This document shows, piece after piece, positions 1 through 11,669 of a stretch of DNA of 64,000 nucleotides. The notes beneath the pieces were generated by a model. It was not told the origin of the DNA, made no database searches, and saw only the letters and a list, made by a program, of their open reading frames with translations. The DNA is from Hymenopus coronatus. Its lineage: Eukaryota > Arthropoda > Insecta > Mantodea > Hymenopodidae. Each line of letters starts with the position of its first letter. Within the stretch, counting starts at the first letter, position 1. The position numbers and the translations under genes are program-made. The DNA lies in assembly GCA_030762935.1 (NCBI GenBank), contig CM060899.1, positions 59,384,501-59,448,500 on the forward strand. Reading direction: 5' to 3'.

Positions 1-885
<885 letters not shown>

Positions 886-889
886 TGTA

Positions 890-1066
890 CTTAGTTTGTT
901 ACCCGGTAAGTCGAAGGACTTATATGACAAGAAATTTTCGTTATTTAAAGAATGGGGAGCTTCCAAAGGAGTTAAAATAACTTGCAGTGAAATAAAGAAT
1001 CATTTTTGTTGTTTCTTAGGACACAGGAAATATTTACATGAAGTCTATAGGCTAGGATAAACATAA
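890..1066 (+). pseudogene. Recombinase-like N-terminal fragment (copy 1)
   Basis: The + strand encodes a short open stretch with the residues LLPGKSKDLYDKKFSLFKEW followed by GASKGVKITCSEIKNHF. A second, diverged copy of the same sequence lies on the minus strand at 5160-5985. The pattern LP.KS...Y...F..F..W resembles the N-terminal core-binding region of tyrosine-recombinase-like proteins that are often repeated in arthropod genomes, but this is a weak resemblance and no catalytic residues are present. Both copies lose similarity after a TTAG/CTAG-G step, which could be an old exon border. It is a gene fragment spread by duplication or transposition. Its function is unknown. Confidence 0.35.
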
Positions 1067-1114
1067 TTATGCATCAAGCTAACTCAAGAAATTGAAATCA
1101 AATAACTCGAAGCA

Positions 1115-1395
1115 TCGGTAACATTCTACTCTCTGCCTCCCAGTCGCGGGTTCAAACCCGGCGGAGGACGATGGATTTTTTCGGACGTAAAAATTCCTTA
1201 GCATGACCTCCTTCGGAAGGGAAATAAAGCCGTTGGTCCTGTGTAGGAAATTTACAGCACGTTAAAGAACCTCAAACTTGATAAAGAGGCCTGGGAGCAA
1301 AATTAAGCTGTCTTTTACGTCCAAAATAGATTGGTACGCTAGGAACCGCTGCGGTTAAAGTGCGTCCATAAATAAAACTCGCTTTAATTTAAGGC
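1115..1395 (+). mobile_element. S1 SINE, diverged
   Basis: This is an S1-family copy: a B-box-like GGGTTCAAACCCGG at 1148-1161, then the family core GGAGGACGATGGATTTTTTC, a CACGTTAAAGAACCTCAA block and the 3' part ending in GCGTCCATAAATAAAA. The tRNA A-box region is degraded. It lies between the recombinase-like fragment and unclassified sequence. Confidence 0.8.
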
Positions 1396-2369
1396 TACCT
1401 CATTATATACATCAACGTCAGTTACACAGAATTTAAAATTTTCACAAACAATTGATAGGACGTCAATATACGCAGAGATAGCATTTTTACTTCATCTACC
1501 ACATACATAGTTGGTATAAAAGTTATTGCAATCCTCCCAAAATTCTATATCGAGATTTCACAGAAAATACGCGTTTTGAGGGTTCCTGAATTAACAAAAT
1601 CGAATTTTTAGAAACATGCCAACAATTTTTATTTTCTAACGATTGTGACTAAATTAGCATTGCCTGTACGGTCGAGTGATCAGCGTTCTAGCTTTTCACT
1701 CAGAGGTCCCGTCTTCGATTACCGTGTGGGGCGGGAATTTTTTTTTCTTTAACAAGAATCACTCCCTATTTACTACAAAGACTGGAAGTATGAATGTGTG
1801 TGTGTTCATTAGCATAAAAACTGAAAAAGCTAGCGTTAAGATGAAAAAATCTGTGAAAATTGGAAAATCTACAATATGTAAGATATCTTATTCAAATTGA
1901 TACCAATTAATACAGTTAATAATAGTGATATTTCTGTTATGTATAAAATTGCTTCCTTTCATGGTTATTTAAATTAATTTTTATTGCCTGTATTCAGAGT
2001 TCTAGTAGAAATGAGCCACCTGTTGCAGTTTTTAGAATATCCATGTAAAAGTGTTCAGTATTACAGTAAATGAGTTTTAAAATAAATCTGTCATATTGTA
2101 TATTTTTATATTAGTATTAATTAGTGTCGAAAAATTATTAGTTTTCCAAAGACTCTTGATTTTTTAAACTTTAATAATAATTTAGTATCAAAATTAGAGC
2201 ATGATTTCGAAAAAGTAATATCATTTTCATTAATGTGCTTTTGAAAGCCAGTATAAAATGTTTGAAACAAATTACTAAAAAAATTGTATCGCGTGGAACA
2301 TTCGGTATATGGAAATAGATTTGCGAGAAAATAAGATTTAAATTTGGGAGTACGTATTAATACAATTGT
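1396..2369. other. Unclassified AT-rich intron or flank sequence
   Basis: I find no coding region, terminal repeat or match to the other repeat families here. It is AT-rich with short homopolymer runs. Being upstream of the first exon seen, it is probably intron of the RASGEF1 gene. Confidence 0.5.
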
Positions 2370-2536
2370 TCATGAAACTTGTTAGAACATTTTTGATAAA
2401 ATACGATTTTTCGAAAAATGTTCCATATAAAGGGTAGTATAGGGTGGGGAATTTTCTTGAAAAGCTTCGTGTCGCATCCTTGTTGAACTGAAGTATCAAT
2501 TTTGGTATTTAACGGACTTCGTGTTTTAATTATGTT

Positions 2537-2581
<45 letters not shown>

Positions 2582-2665
2582 GATGTCAAACACATGGACG
2601 TCTTTCTAAACTTTTTTTTTTATTTAGGCAACCTCAAAACGTATTTTACGAGTGAAATTTCTGTA
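2370..2665 (-). repeat. REP-A partial copy with (AC)n
   Basis: The middle of REP-A is present in minus orientation, from the TTTTCGAAAAATGTTCCAT block through CGTGTCGCATCCTTG and the central hairpin remnant to a CA tract at 2539-2574. It ends near a TGAATGAATGAATAA tract that marks the next element. Confidence 0.75.
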
Positions 2666-2666
2666 A

Positions 2667-3217
2667 TGAATGAATGAATAAGTATATTTATTGACATAAC
2701 AGTATCATACATTGAGCTTCAACAATCGCACGGGTCCACAGACGTACGTGCTTTTGTAATACACAAAATAGTAAGCAATATTAAAACAACAACAGAGAAT
2801 TAAAAGAGTAAAAGAGTAAACACGAAAATAAAAAGACAAGAGATATTCAAATACAGCAATTTAAATTTACAACACATTAATGTACCCTATTATAATATAC
2901 AAACACACTTAAGAAAAATATATACGTATACATAGTGTATAAAACCAAACAGAACAATGACATAAGTATGACATAAAATATATATATGCAAAACATTGTA
3001 ATCACTTTTGTTTAGCTATTCTTATTCCCCCTCCTGCTTCTCTATTGTCAGCCTTCTCAGATCTCAGTTGTGTTGCCTTAAGTATAAATTTACCTAGACC
3101 GTCCACGTCTTCCGTGCCTGCCAGTAGCGTCCAACATGCTTCTAGCTCTACATTCACGGTGGCAAAGGATCGCGGTAAATATTTAGTATGTCCTCTGCTT
3201 ACAATGGTGGAGAAAGT
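2667..3217 (-). mobile_element. Probable 3' end of a non-LTR retrotransposon
   Basis: On the minus strand an open frame of unknown family ends at 3002 (residues ILKATQLRSEKADNREAGGG before the stop). It is followed by about 330 bp of AT-rich non-coding sequence and a simple (TTCA)n tail at 2667-2680. A short C-terminal frame, a 3' UTR and a tetranucleotide tail are the layout of a 5'-truncated LINE. No reverse transcriptase or endonuclease motif remains, so the clade cannot be given. Confidence 0.45.
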
Positions 3218-4094
3218 AAAAATCTTATGTGTACCATTCACATGACTTTCTGTACATCTCTGCAACAAATTGTACTTAAAAAGTTTATGCGCCTATTTAC
3301 TTCATGCTAATCGCGAAACATTAGCAGAAATAATCTTATTATTTGCTTCCTTGTAAGTAGAAGCGAAATGAGAGAGTGCCATAGCTGAAATGATAGCCAA
3401 AAGCTGGTTGTTATGTTCCTTTGTTTGTATGGGCAGGAGTTAACAAATTCCTGTATGAGAAAAGTATGTTTTTCAAAGCAGAAACCAAAAACCAAGAATA
3501 TCTTAAAAATGATCAACTCCACGAAAAAAAAAGTGTATGGCATAAATTGTGTGTTTTAACGTGCTCTACATTTTTCGTGTAGTAAGTTTTTGTCCATCTC
3601 TTACGGTTAAGCAGTTATGCACAATTCCGTAAAATTCATCCAGGATAAAGTAGACTTCAGATGCCATTCCCAGAAAATTCAAGAATATAAATTTTATTTG
3701 TCAGGTAAATATCTTTAAATTACTATATCATTTTAATCAAAATCGTTAGAAAATTTTTAAGAAAACCAAAATTATCGAAATTTTTTCCATGTAAAGGGTA
3801 AATTGGGGTGGAGGATTTTTCTCAAAATCTTCGTGTCGCATCCCTGGAAGATACTAAACTTAAATACCAAGTTTGGTATTTTACTGTCTTTTCGTGTTTG
3901 AGTTATCGTGTTCACAGACACACGGACACACACACACACATACGGACCTTTTTTCTGAAAATGCTTTTTTTGATACAGGGAACCCTAAAACATATATTTC
4001 CGGTGAAATCTCGGTATCGAATTTTTGGGTGGAGTGCAATACCTTCTTTATCCCTATGTACATTGTACATACGGGGTAGAGAAAGTAAAAATGG
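3218..4094 (-). repeat. REP-A near-complete copy (minus orientation)
   Basis: The copy starts with the terminal hairpin block (TGTGTACCATTCACATGACT) and runs through all family blocks. These include the AATTCATCCAGGATAAAGTA block, the central palindrome with ACTAAACTTAAATACCAAG, a CA tract at 3907-3941 and the end GTAGAGAAAGTAAAAA. The distal end lies only about 40 bp upstream of the RASGEF1 3' splice site at 4134, so the splice acceptor region abuts this repeat. Confidence 0.9.
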
Positions 4095-4134
4095 GTCATC
4101 AAATATGTTCTAATGCAGTGACTTTCTGTTACAG

Positions 4135-4337
4135 TGGAGTAAGGTGCAGCAGGCAAAGTTCTCCATACTGGAGCACCAGATGGATCCTTCCTCCAACTTC
4201 AGTAGCTACAGGTCTACCCTGAAGGCTGCCATGTGGCGCTCTGCCGGGGCCACTGATGACCGCCAGAGGATAGTCATACCGTTCTTTTCGTTACTGGTGA
4301 AGGACCTGTACTTCCTCAATGAAGGCTGCTCTAATAG
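4135..4337 (+). CDS. Rasgef1: RASGEF1-family exon a (RasGEF catalytic domain)
   Basis: This is an internal coding exon of a RasGEF (CDC25-homology) protein. It follows TTCTGTTACAG and ends before GTGAGT, so both splice sites fit the consensus. The frame begins on a codon (W-S-K-V) and ends with two bases of a split Arg codon. The translation contains KFSILEHQMDPSSNFSSYRS and then IVIPFFSLLVKDLYFLNEG. The latter is the conserved PFF...L.D...L.EG core found in RasGEF catalytic domains and is very close to vertebrate RASGEF1A/B/C as I recall them. RASGEF1A/B are known in mammals as exchange factors acting on Rap2. Here the activity is inferred from family only. Earlier exons, with the RasGEF-N domain and the start, are not in the window. 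Confidence 0.93.
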
Positions 4338-4570
4338 GTGAGTCCCAATTCTGTTTACAAGGGATTTATCAAAAGCCTTCATACCGAAACCTGCCCTGAA
4401 ATTATTGGGACAGAAGCGATTTGTTATAAAAAGGCTGCACGCCAGATTGGTGCTGCCAATTTTACATGCTTCAATACGTTTGATGCGTAGAAAAACTCAT
4501 GTGGATGTAAGACGTCAGATTTTTGTGTTGCTGATTGGGAACATTTCTATCTAAATGTATAAATACAGTA

Positions 4571-5156
4571 TCTGTAATGTATGTATTTATTTATTTATTC
4601 TCTGCTGGAGAGTTAAATGTACAAAGTTTATTTACAATAATCTTACAGTTAAATTAAGAATAGTAATACAACTAATATATTATATATACATGTTTTTTTT
4701 AATGCCTAACTACTTATTATTCATTATAGCAATACTTATTTCAATTACCAGCATATCTATAAACAGTTATCACGAAGCCTCAACATTAATACTATACATT
4801 ACTAATACATTCATTAATAATATACATTAATACAGTTTTTAAGATCCTTAATTACTTCACAATATTTATTCAAATTAACTAACATTTATTCTCTTTAAGA
4901 TCAGAAATGGTCCTATTAACAAAAGAAAATTTTCCTACGTCGGCTCTGTACCTTCTACCCTTAATGTTATACAAATGATCGTTTCGTCCTTGGTATGCCA
5001 GGTTTTCTAACCTCTTTCTAACTTCCACCCGTGCATTTAAACCAGTATAAGCTTTAAATAGTGCGACTAACCTATGTGTTTTACGCCTAACTTTTAACGC
5101 TCCCATTTATTCTCTTCCTATTTATTCTAAAGTGGATGTAAAATATTTTATCCTGT
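4571..5156 (-). mobile_element. 5'-truncated LINE: ORF2 C-terminus plus 3' UTR
   Basis: Minus-strand residues from 5106 to 4879 read RKRLENLAYQGRNDHLYNIK followed by GRRYRADVGKFSFVNRTISD. This is a typical C-terminal tail of arthropod LINE ORF2 proteins, where a GR.DH..K...R....D.GK..F.NRTI..WN pattern follows the reverse transcriptase. Downstream on the minus strand are about 300 bp of AT-rich 3' UTR and an (AAATA)-type tail at 4576-4600, as expected for target-primed reverse transcription. The copy is truncated and non-functional. The clade (Jockey/CR1-like) is uncertain. Confidence 0.7.
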
Positions 5157-5257
5157 CCTAAAGACTTCATGTAAACATTTCATATGTCCTAGGAGACAAC
5201 AAAAATAAGTTTATTTCATTGTAAATTGTTTTAACTCCTTTGGCAGCTCCCCATACT
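5157..5257 (-). pseudogene. Recombinase-like fragment, copy 2, distal half
   Basis: On the minus strand this segment reads WGAAKGVKTIYNEINLF. It aligns with copy 1 at 950-1060, including the CCTAGGACA step and the ACATGAAGTCT...GG.TA.GATAAA continuation. It is separated from its other half at 5865-5985 by the TTAA-flanked insertion. Confidence 0.45.
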
Positions 5258-5261
5258 TTAA

Positions 5262-5860
5262 CCCTTAGTTGCCTGATTAGTATACCACATATGCCATTTT
5301 TCCTTTAATTAAAGTTTAAAAGTGAGTTCTAGTAAAAATATATGAGAATAAACCTATAAAATTATTATATGAAATAATAGAAATAAAAATATATTTAGAT
5401 CCCTTATGAATCTTTTTCTTCCCAATTAAAAGTTTAAATTCTTCTAAACCAGCTTTCATAATCCTGCCAAAGGCGCTACCAAAAAAGTGGTTCAAATGTC
5501 CATGAGTGTAAGATGATAGGTAATGGTCTGGCCATCCTTTCAAAGCCGAATGTTGCAAGCTCAAATCCCAGTGACTGTGGTAAAGGACGGGGTGAGCCCA
5601 AGTAAAACAATCGGTGTGCTGCTTGGAAGCTAATGGGGTTACATTTGACCGTAGTTATGTGGGTTTTACTCTTTTATTTAAAAATTACTGCAATTTTAGG
5701 ACAAAATTGTTTATATTTTTACAATATAAAACAGTTTTGATTACTTGTCGTTTATGGTTGAAGGTCAGTATAACATGAAATTAATCCTAGAGTACACACC
5801 TATTTGTATAGATACGCTTAAAACAAGCGGAACTTATAGGTACCGACACGCAACAAAGGG
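5262..5860. mobile_element. piggyBac-like non-autonomous element, 599 bp
   Basis: The element is flanked by TTAA at 5258-5261 and 5861-5864. Its ends are CCCTTAGTTGC and, inverted, CCCTTTGTTGC, an 11-bp terminal inverted repeat with one mismatch. TTAA duplication with CCC-starting ends is the hallmark of the piggyBac superfamily. It interrupts the recombinase-like fragment exactly at a TTTAAAG site that is uninterrupted in the paralogue near 946. It has no transposase. An internal B-box-like AAGCTCAAATCCC at 5560-5572 suggests an older tRNA-derived insertion inside. Confidence 0.8.
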
Positions 5861-5864
5861 TTAA

Positions 5865-5985
5865 ATAATGAAAATTCCTTGTCATATAAGTCCGATTTGC
5901 CGGGTAACAAACTACGTACACGTTTTTTAGCGTAATCTAAAACTTCTTCGGGAATATTCATTTTCATTAATTTATTAATTTATAT
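5865..5985 (-). pseudogene. Recombinase-like fragment, copy 2, proximal half
   Basis: Minus-strand translation from an ATG near 5966 gives MNIPEEVLDYAKKRVRSL and then LPGKSDLYDKEFSLF. After that the frame enters the inserted element. It extends the N-terminus relative to copy 1 and shows that the original open frame began with a plausible start. The product is unknown. Confidence 0.4.
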
Positions 5986-6985
5986 GGTGCAGTTTAAACA
6001 ACTAGGATGGAAACTGTTTATTCCGGCGGGGTTACGCAGCAACGAACAAAGCACTACCTACGTCACAACTAAAATTCAATTCCTCGTAATGACGACTCTG
6101 ATAATATTAATACTAATAATATTTCAGTTAATATTAGGATAGGATAAAACGTATATTACACGTGACATATTAGAGTGACTTTCAAATGGGATGAGGTATG
6201 TCCTTAGCGCCACCAGGCCGGCAGCCAATCGGAGTGCTGCTGTGTTGACATATTGCATTGGGAAGTACGCGCTAAGTGATTCCGCCTCTCAAAAATACTA
6301 CTTGCGCTAAGACAAAATAATTTACGAGAAAGATAGGAAGTAATATTTGTAGTAGAACCGTAAAAACCACAGATTTTTAGCTCAAATAGTTTTCATAATA
6401 CACATGAATAGACACTAATGTCGCCAGGCAGATTTGCATGCTCAGTGTGCGAGTAAGAGGCAAATATGAAAAGAGTGGGGGTAGCGACCTGGTAACGCAG
6501 AACACGATAACGCAACTCATTCGCTGCAGAGTAAAACTCCTCCCATTTGAAAAACATTATAGACTATTAGTTGCTCATAAGAACACTTGCGCTTACACGT
6601 AATAAACATCCCAGTCACAAATAACAGTTTATTTAAGCCACTTATATAAATAACTAATAACTCGAAGTGTCTTTCAATGTACCAGGCGATTCAATTTCTT
6701 TTATTTGACGTGCGCAAGTATTCTTTATTGCGTTAAAAGAGTTACAGAACTCAACGGGGCTATTTCAAGATAAAATCCGATAATGGAGAACTGGTGGGGT
6801 AATTGGGCCACCTAGTATAGTATAATTAAATATATAATTAATGTAAAACTATATTTAATTATGCTCTGAATCACCTGCGCAACACACGCTTGTGTCTGTC
6901 TGTTACAGCTGTAAAACACGTATTTTTACTTAAGCATATTTAAATGACCACTGTAGCTGAGTAGCGATTAATTTACCAATACAAT
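5986..6985. other. Unclassified intron sequence
   Basis: About 1 kb with no recognised repeat ends or coding signal. It is somewhat richer in CpG than its surroundings (for example 6000-6060 and 6180-6300). I see nothing that identifies a gene. Confidence 0.5.
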
Positions 6986-6987
6986 AT

Positions 6988-7713
6988 TTTTACTTTCTCT
7001 ATACGTACTATGTACATAGTGTATAGAGAAGGTATTGTATTGCACCCAAAAATTGGATACCAAGATTTCACCGGAAATACATGTTTTAGGACTCAAAAAA
7101 AAAGCATTTTCAGAAAAAGGTCCGTGTGTGTCTGTCTGTGAACAGCATAGCTCAAAAACGAAAACACCTTTAAACAGAAACTTTGTATTTAAGGATGCGA
7201 CTCGAAGATTTTCAAGAAAATCCCCCACCCGGAACTATCGTTTACATGGAATTTTTTTCGAAAAGTTTGTTTTTCTCAAAAATTGCTCTAACTATTTTGA
7301 TTCATATATCATATTAAAGTCATTTTGATCACAAATAAAATGTATATCGTGAATTTACTGGGAATAGCTTCTGAAGACCTGCTTAATCTGGGTGATTTTT
7401 GCTGAACGTTTTAAAATGTGGTTGCTATGAAATTGAAATTAGTTTCTTTGCATGGGTAGAAGTTGAAAAGTTCCCGCATGGGAAATCTATAAGTATTTTA
7501 AAACTGAAACTAATAACAAGGAATATCTTGAAAACGAACAACTCCACGAAAAAAAAAAATGCATGTAACACAAATTGTGTATTTTAAGGAGATCTACATT
7601 TTTTGTGTTGTAAGTTTTTGTCTATCTCTTACGATTTACTAGTTATGCAAAATTCAGCAAAAATCACCCAGATTAAACAGGTCTTCAGAAGCTATTCCCA
7701 GTAAATTCACGAT
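6988..7713. repeat. Fold-back REP-A copy
   Basis: The first part (6988-about 7406) is REP-A in plus orientation, from TACTTTCTCTATACGTACTA to the CTTCTGAAGACCTG block. At about 7405 the sequence switches to REP-A in minus orientation and returns to the same block. Arms 7346-7406 and 7653-7713 are inverted copies differing at one base in 61. They share private differences from other REP-A copies, so the two halves are not independent insertions. Confidence 0.85.
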
Positions 7714-7750
7714 AGCCTAGTGTATTCACTTATTTCCCTTCTGCTTACTT

Positions 7751-7842
7751 CTGTCTCATCCTTAGAAGATACCAAACTTAAATACCTAGATTAGTATTTA
7801 ACGGCCTTTACGTTTTTGAGTGTGTCTGTGGACAGCATAGTC

Positions 7843-7873
<31 letters not shown>

Positions 7874-8008
7874 CCCTTTTTCCAGAAATGTTTTTTTTAA
7901 TTCAGGGGAACCCAAAACATGTATTTCCGGTGAAATCTCGGTATCGAATTTTTGGATGGAATACAATACCTCTTCTATACACTGTACATAGTACGTGTAG
8001 AGTGACCA
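7751..8008 (-). repeat. REP-A distal half, minus orientation, with (CA)n
   Basis: The segment has the CATCCTTAGAAGATACCAAA block, a remnant of the central palindrome, a CA tract at 7843-7870, and the terminal block ending GTACGTGTAGAGTG. Only the half next to the terminal palindrome is present. Confidence 0.85.
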
Positions 8009-8566
8009 CTCGTGTCAGAGTACGTATGTCCAGAAAGTTTTATAGCAAGCAAGATAACCCCCGCCCCCCCCCCGCCCTAAGGGTGTTTACCTACATTGCA
8101 GATGAACAACTCTTCGCTCTTCCGTTTGTTTGCCGGAATTAATTCCACGATGGTACTGTGGCCCATAAATAAAGTTTTTCAATAAGCCCTGTAAGATTAC
8201 GGCGGGCGCTGCATAAATTGCGTTAAACTGCTTTCTTTGGGAAGAGAAAAGCTTCGGGCAAACTTCACCGCTAAATGCAACAATTCAGCAGAGTGTCGCA
8301 TTTAATTAAATATTTGTTCCTTAGAATTGAATTGTGTGTTAACAGGCTTACCGAAGTTTTAATTCACAGTCTACCGCTGTTTTAATTTCCATTTTAATGC
8401 CATTACGTATTTTAAATGCGAAAGGGAAAAATAAAGCGATTTACTCGGTGTAAAAGTTCGCAGAAAGATCTGCCCAAAAACGTTGTGCTAAAGTATTTCT
8501 GGTAAGCATTCTGATTTTGTTCTTTTACAAAACTGTTCGTTAACTTAACCACGAGGTGTAATGTAA
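8009..8566. other. Unclassified intron sequence
   Basis: No repeat family or coding region is recognised. A C-run lies at 8059-8074. The remainder is AT-rich single-copy-looking sequence. Confidence 0.5.
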
Positions 8567-8572
8567 GTAAAA

Positions 8573-9374
8573 ATCTTAAATGTTCCATTCACATGACTTT
8601 CTCTACATCCCTGCAACAAATTATTGTTAAAAAGCTTATGCTTCTATTCACTTCATGCTAATCGAGAAAAAATTAGTATAAACAGTCTTATTACTTGCTT
8701 CCTTGTAAATAGAAGCGAAATAGGTTAAAGTGATAGTCAAAACCTGATTGCTAAGTGACTGAAGTTCCTTTGTTTGTATGGACAGGAGTTGACAAGTTTT
8801 TTAAGTTTTTTAAAACTGAAACCAAGAAACAAGGAATATCTCAAAAACGATCAACTCCTCGAAAAAAAGTATAACATAAATTGTGTGTTTTAATGTGCTC
8901 TACATTTTTGTGTGGTAAGTTTTTGTCCATTTCTTACGGTTTAGCAGTTATGCAAAATTCCTCCAGAATAAAGTAGTCTTCAGAGGCTATTCCCAGAAAA
9001 TTCAAGTTATACATATTATTTGTCAGATAAATATCTCTAATATACGACATTTTAATCAAAATCGTTAGAGCCATTTTTGAAAAAATCAAAATTTTCGAAA
9101 AAAGTTCCATGTAAAGGGTAGTTGGGGTGGGGTGATTTTCCTGAAAATCTTCGTGTCGCATCCTTGGAAGATACCAAACTTATAAATACCAAGTTTGGTA
9201 TTTAACGGTCTTTTCGTTTTTAAGCTATGCTGTCCACAGCTTTTCCTTTTCTTTTCTTTATTCAGGGTGACCCAAAACATGTATTTACGGTGAAATGTCG
9301 GTATCGAATTTTTGGGTGTATTTGAATACCATCTCTATACACTATGTACATAGTGCGTGTAGAGAAAGTAAAAA
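8573..9374 (-). repeat. REP-A near-complete copy (minus orientation)
   Basis: The copy runs from AAATGTTCCATTCACATGAC through the whole family order to TACATAGTGCGTGTAGAGAA at 9346-9366. It joins directly to the start of the next REP-A piece (GTGATGTGTTCCATTCACAG), giving a head-to-tail junction. Its microsatellite position has been replaced by a T/C-rich stretch. Confidence 0.9.
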
Positions 9375-9770
9375 TGTGATGTGTTCCATTCACAGAACAT
9401 TCTCTAGCTGTTCCATATGCACATTATTGTTTTATCTACATCAAGGTAATCAAGAAACAATAGCAGAAATGGTCTTTTCCTTGTGAGTAGGATTGAAAAA
9501 CAAATGCATTAGGCTAAAACGATAGTCAAATCTTTTGAAGGTTGTTCCTTGTGTGGTTCGCTTTGCATGGCCAGCTGTAAAACGAGAGATCAAACGAAAG
9601 GCACTCTGAAATTCGATACCAATATTTAACCGGAAATATATGTTTTGAGTCCCCCTGAATCCAAAAAAAAAAAATATTTAGAATAACGTCTGTTGCCTGT
9701 GGGCAGCATAGCTCAAAAACGAAAAGACCGTTAAATACCGTTTTATTTGTCAGTGCACGCGTATAATACA
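9375..9770. repeat. Two diverged REP-A fragments, opposite orientations
   Basis: 9375-about 9585 is the outer half of REP-A in minus orientation. About 9600-9745 is the inner part in plus orientation (AATTCGATACCAATATTTAA to CAAAAACGAAAAGACCGTTA). The pieces are truncated and more diverged than neighbouring copies. Confidence 0.7.
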
Positions 9771-9983
9771 ATTCAGCTAGGATCCCAGCAAATTATAAAG
9801 TGTATATAAGATTTTAATATTCTTATTAAAAGTTTAAATAAATTACCCAAACTAAAAGTTACAAATGTGTTATCTCTGAAATAGCTCCTTCTATCGTACA
9901 TGAACTATTAAGAGATACTTGATCGAACGAAGAACCTAACAGGCCGAAGCAAATATGAATAATATATCAAAAACACAATTAAA

Positions 9984-10395
9984 AATCTGATGCGTTCCAT
10001 TCACATAATTTTTCTACATCTCTGTTACAAATTATTGTTAAAAAGCTTATTCTTCTATTTACTGCGTGCTAATCGAGAAAAAATTCGGCAAAATTTATAC
10101 AAAATAAAGAGGCCTTCAGAGGCTGGGGGTGGGGGGATTTTCTTGAAAATCTACGTGCCGCGTCCTTGGAAGATACCAAACCTAAATATTAAGTTTAGTA
10201 TTTAACGATTTTTTTTTCTTTTTGAGCTAGGCTGTCCACAGAAACACGGACCTTTTTCTAAAAAATCAAATTTCGGACTCAGGGGACCTCAAAACATTAT
10301 TTCCGGTGATCAATCGGTATCGAATTTTTTGGTGCAATACAATACTTCTCTATCCACCATGTGTATTGTACATACGGGCTAGAGAAAGTAAAAAT
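9984..10395 (-). repeat. REP-A internal-deletion derivative
   Basis: Both ends of REP-A are present (GATGCGTTCCATTCACATAA at the left, GGGCTAGAGAAAGTAAAAAT at the right). The middle jumps from the TCGAGAAAAAATT block straight to AATAAAGAGGCCTTCAGAGG and then to GGGGGTGGGGGGATTTTCTT. The copy is about half normal length. Confidence 0.8.
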
Positions 10396-10784
10396 GCGTA
10401 GATGCAAATGCGCACTTGAGTCCGCATGCATTAACTAGCAGGGTATGCCTTCTTCTCGGGAAGACCCGGAGAGAGATAGAGCGTTTTAACTGAAGTAAGA
10501 AGCGAAGATTTAACTGAAAAGAAACGTCCCATAAATCACGGCAAGAGGGCTGCGAGTGAAATACGGTCCAGACTTCCCTGTCTGGACAGCGCTGGCGAAG
10601 AGGCCACGGCGATGAAACGTAAAAACACACAAAAGCCTTCCTTTTCTTTCATTCTTCAGCGTCTGTTTATTTGTTCACTCTCGCCTATGCACGGTTTTAT
10701 GCCATCTGCCAATCAGTAGTGCTTTGCTTGAAAAACGTTTTGCTTTCTCTAGCATGTCTGTACAATTACATAGTAGGTAGATGT
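10396..10784. other. Unclassified intron sequence
   Basis: Moderately GC-rich sequence, with a purine-rich segment around 10460-10530, and no recognisable gene or repeat ends. Confidence 0.45.
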
Positions 10785-11055
10785 GTTCCATTCACATGAC
10801 TTTCTCTATATCTCTGCAACAAGTCATTAAAAAGATTATGCTCCTATTTACTTCATGCTAATTGAGAAAAAGAATAGCAGAAATAGGCTTATTGCTTGCT
10901 TCCTTGTAAGTAGAAGTGAAATAAGGGAGTACCGTAGTTTAAAGTGATTGCCAAAAGATGGTTGCTGTGTGACTGAAGTTCCTTTGTTTGTATGGACACG
11001 GGTTGACAAATTCCTGTATGAGAAAAGTATAAGTTTTTACAAGCTGAAACCAAAA
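10785..11055 (-). repeat. REP-A outer half, minus orientation
   Basis: The segment contains GATGTGTTCCATTCACATGA through to CAAGCTGAAACCAAAAACAA, then stops. It pairs with the plus-orientation half at 11670-12030, so unrelated DNA (11056-11669) sits between two inverted half copies. Confidence 0.85.
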
Positions 11056-11669
11056 ACAACGCCATCTCTAATTTCCCTCAAGAGGTTATTATGACAGTCT
11101 CCTTGCGAATCTTTCTTTGATTTAATGGATGTACCTATCACCTGTGTCTAGATTTCTTGGTTATCATAAATTGAAGACACAGAGAGATAATTCTTCGTTC
11201 ATTAAATGTGTAGCTTTATCACTTTCTGAAGTCTCTATGCTTGTACTATTTCAATAATTTTGAATGAGCAATTATTGTGACGTCACTACAGCGAGCGTCA
11301 GTTGTTAGTATGTAATTTTATAACATATTGAGTGAATCTAGGAACCCGTGCCAACTTCTTGCGTTGCGCTTACGATTGCACTTGCGCTTATGCTACATTA
11401 CGTCTGCGCTTGCATCTCATTGTGAATGTAGCATTAAAGTTTTCGTATAATGTAGCTTGGCAACCTTGCTTTCGGCGCACCTTAGCTAAATTTTCATTTA
11501 CAAGCTTCATTACCAGCAGAAGGCTGTGAGATTTATGGAAGAAAACATTTCCAGGTCATTCGTTCCAGTTACTTCTAAGTGTTAGCATACACTCTCTTCC
11601 CTTGCAGTAGAGAACTACTTTACATTTACGAAGATGTTATTTGCTCTGCATGGGGTTTAGATTCACAAA
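11056..11669. other. Unclassified sequence between inverted REP-A halves
   Basis: About 610 bp with no coding signal that I trust. It is bracketed by the same REP-A half in opposite orientations, so it could form the loop of a large stem. Confidence 0.5.

Noticed and set aside
2357..2593. Short frames encoding Cys-Val repeats or His-Thr repeats (also 3808-4113, 58215-58487, 59308-59505)
   Set aside because: They are translations of the CA/GT microsatellites within REP-A.
3045..3245. A 66-codon + strand frame opposite the LINE tail
   Set aside because: It is the shadow of the minus-strand frame ending at 3002 and has no support of its own.
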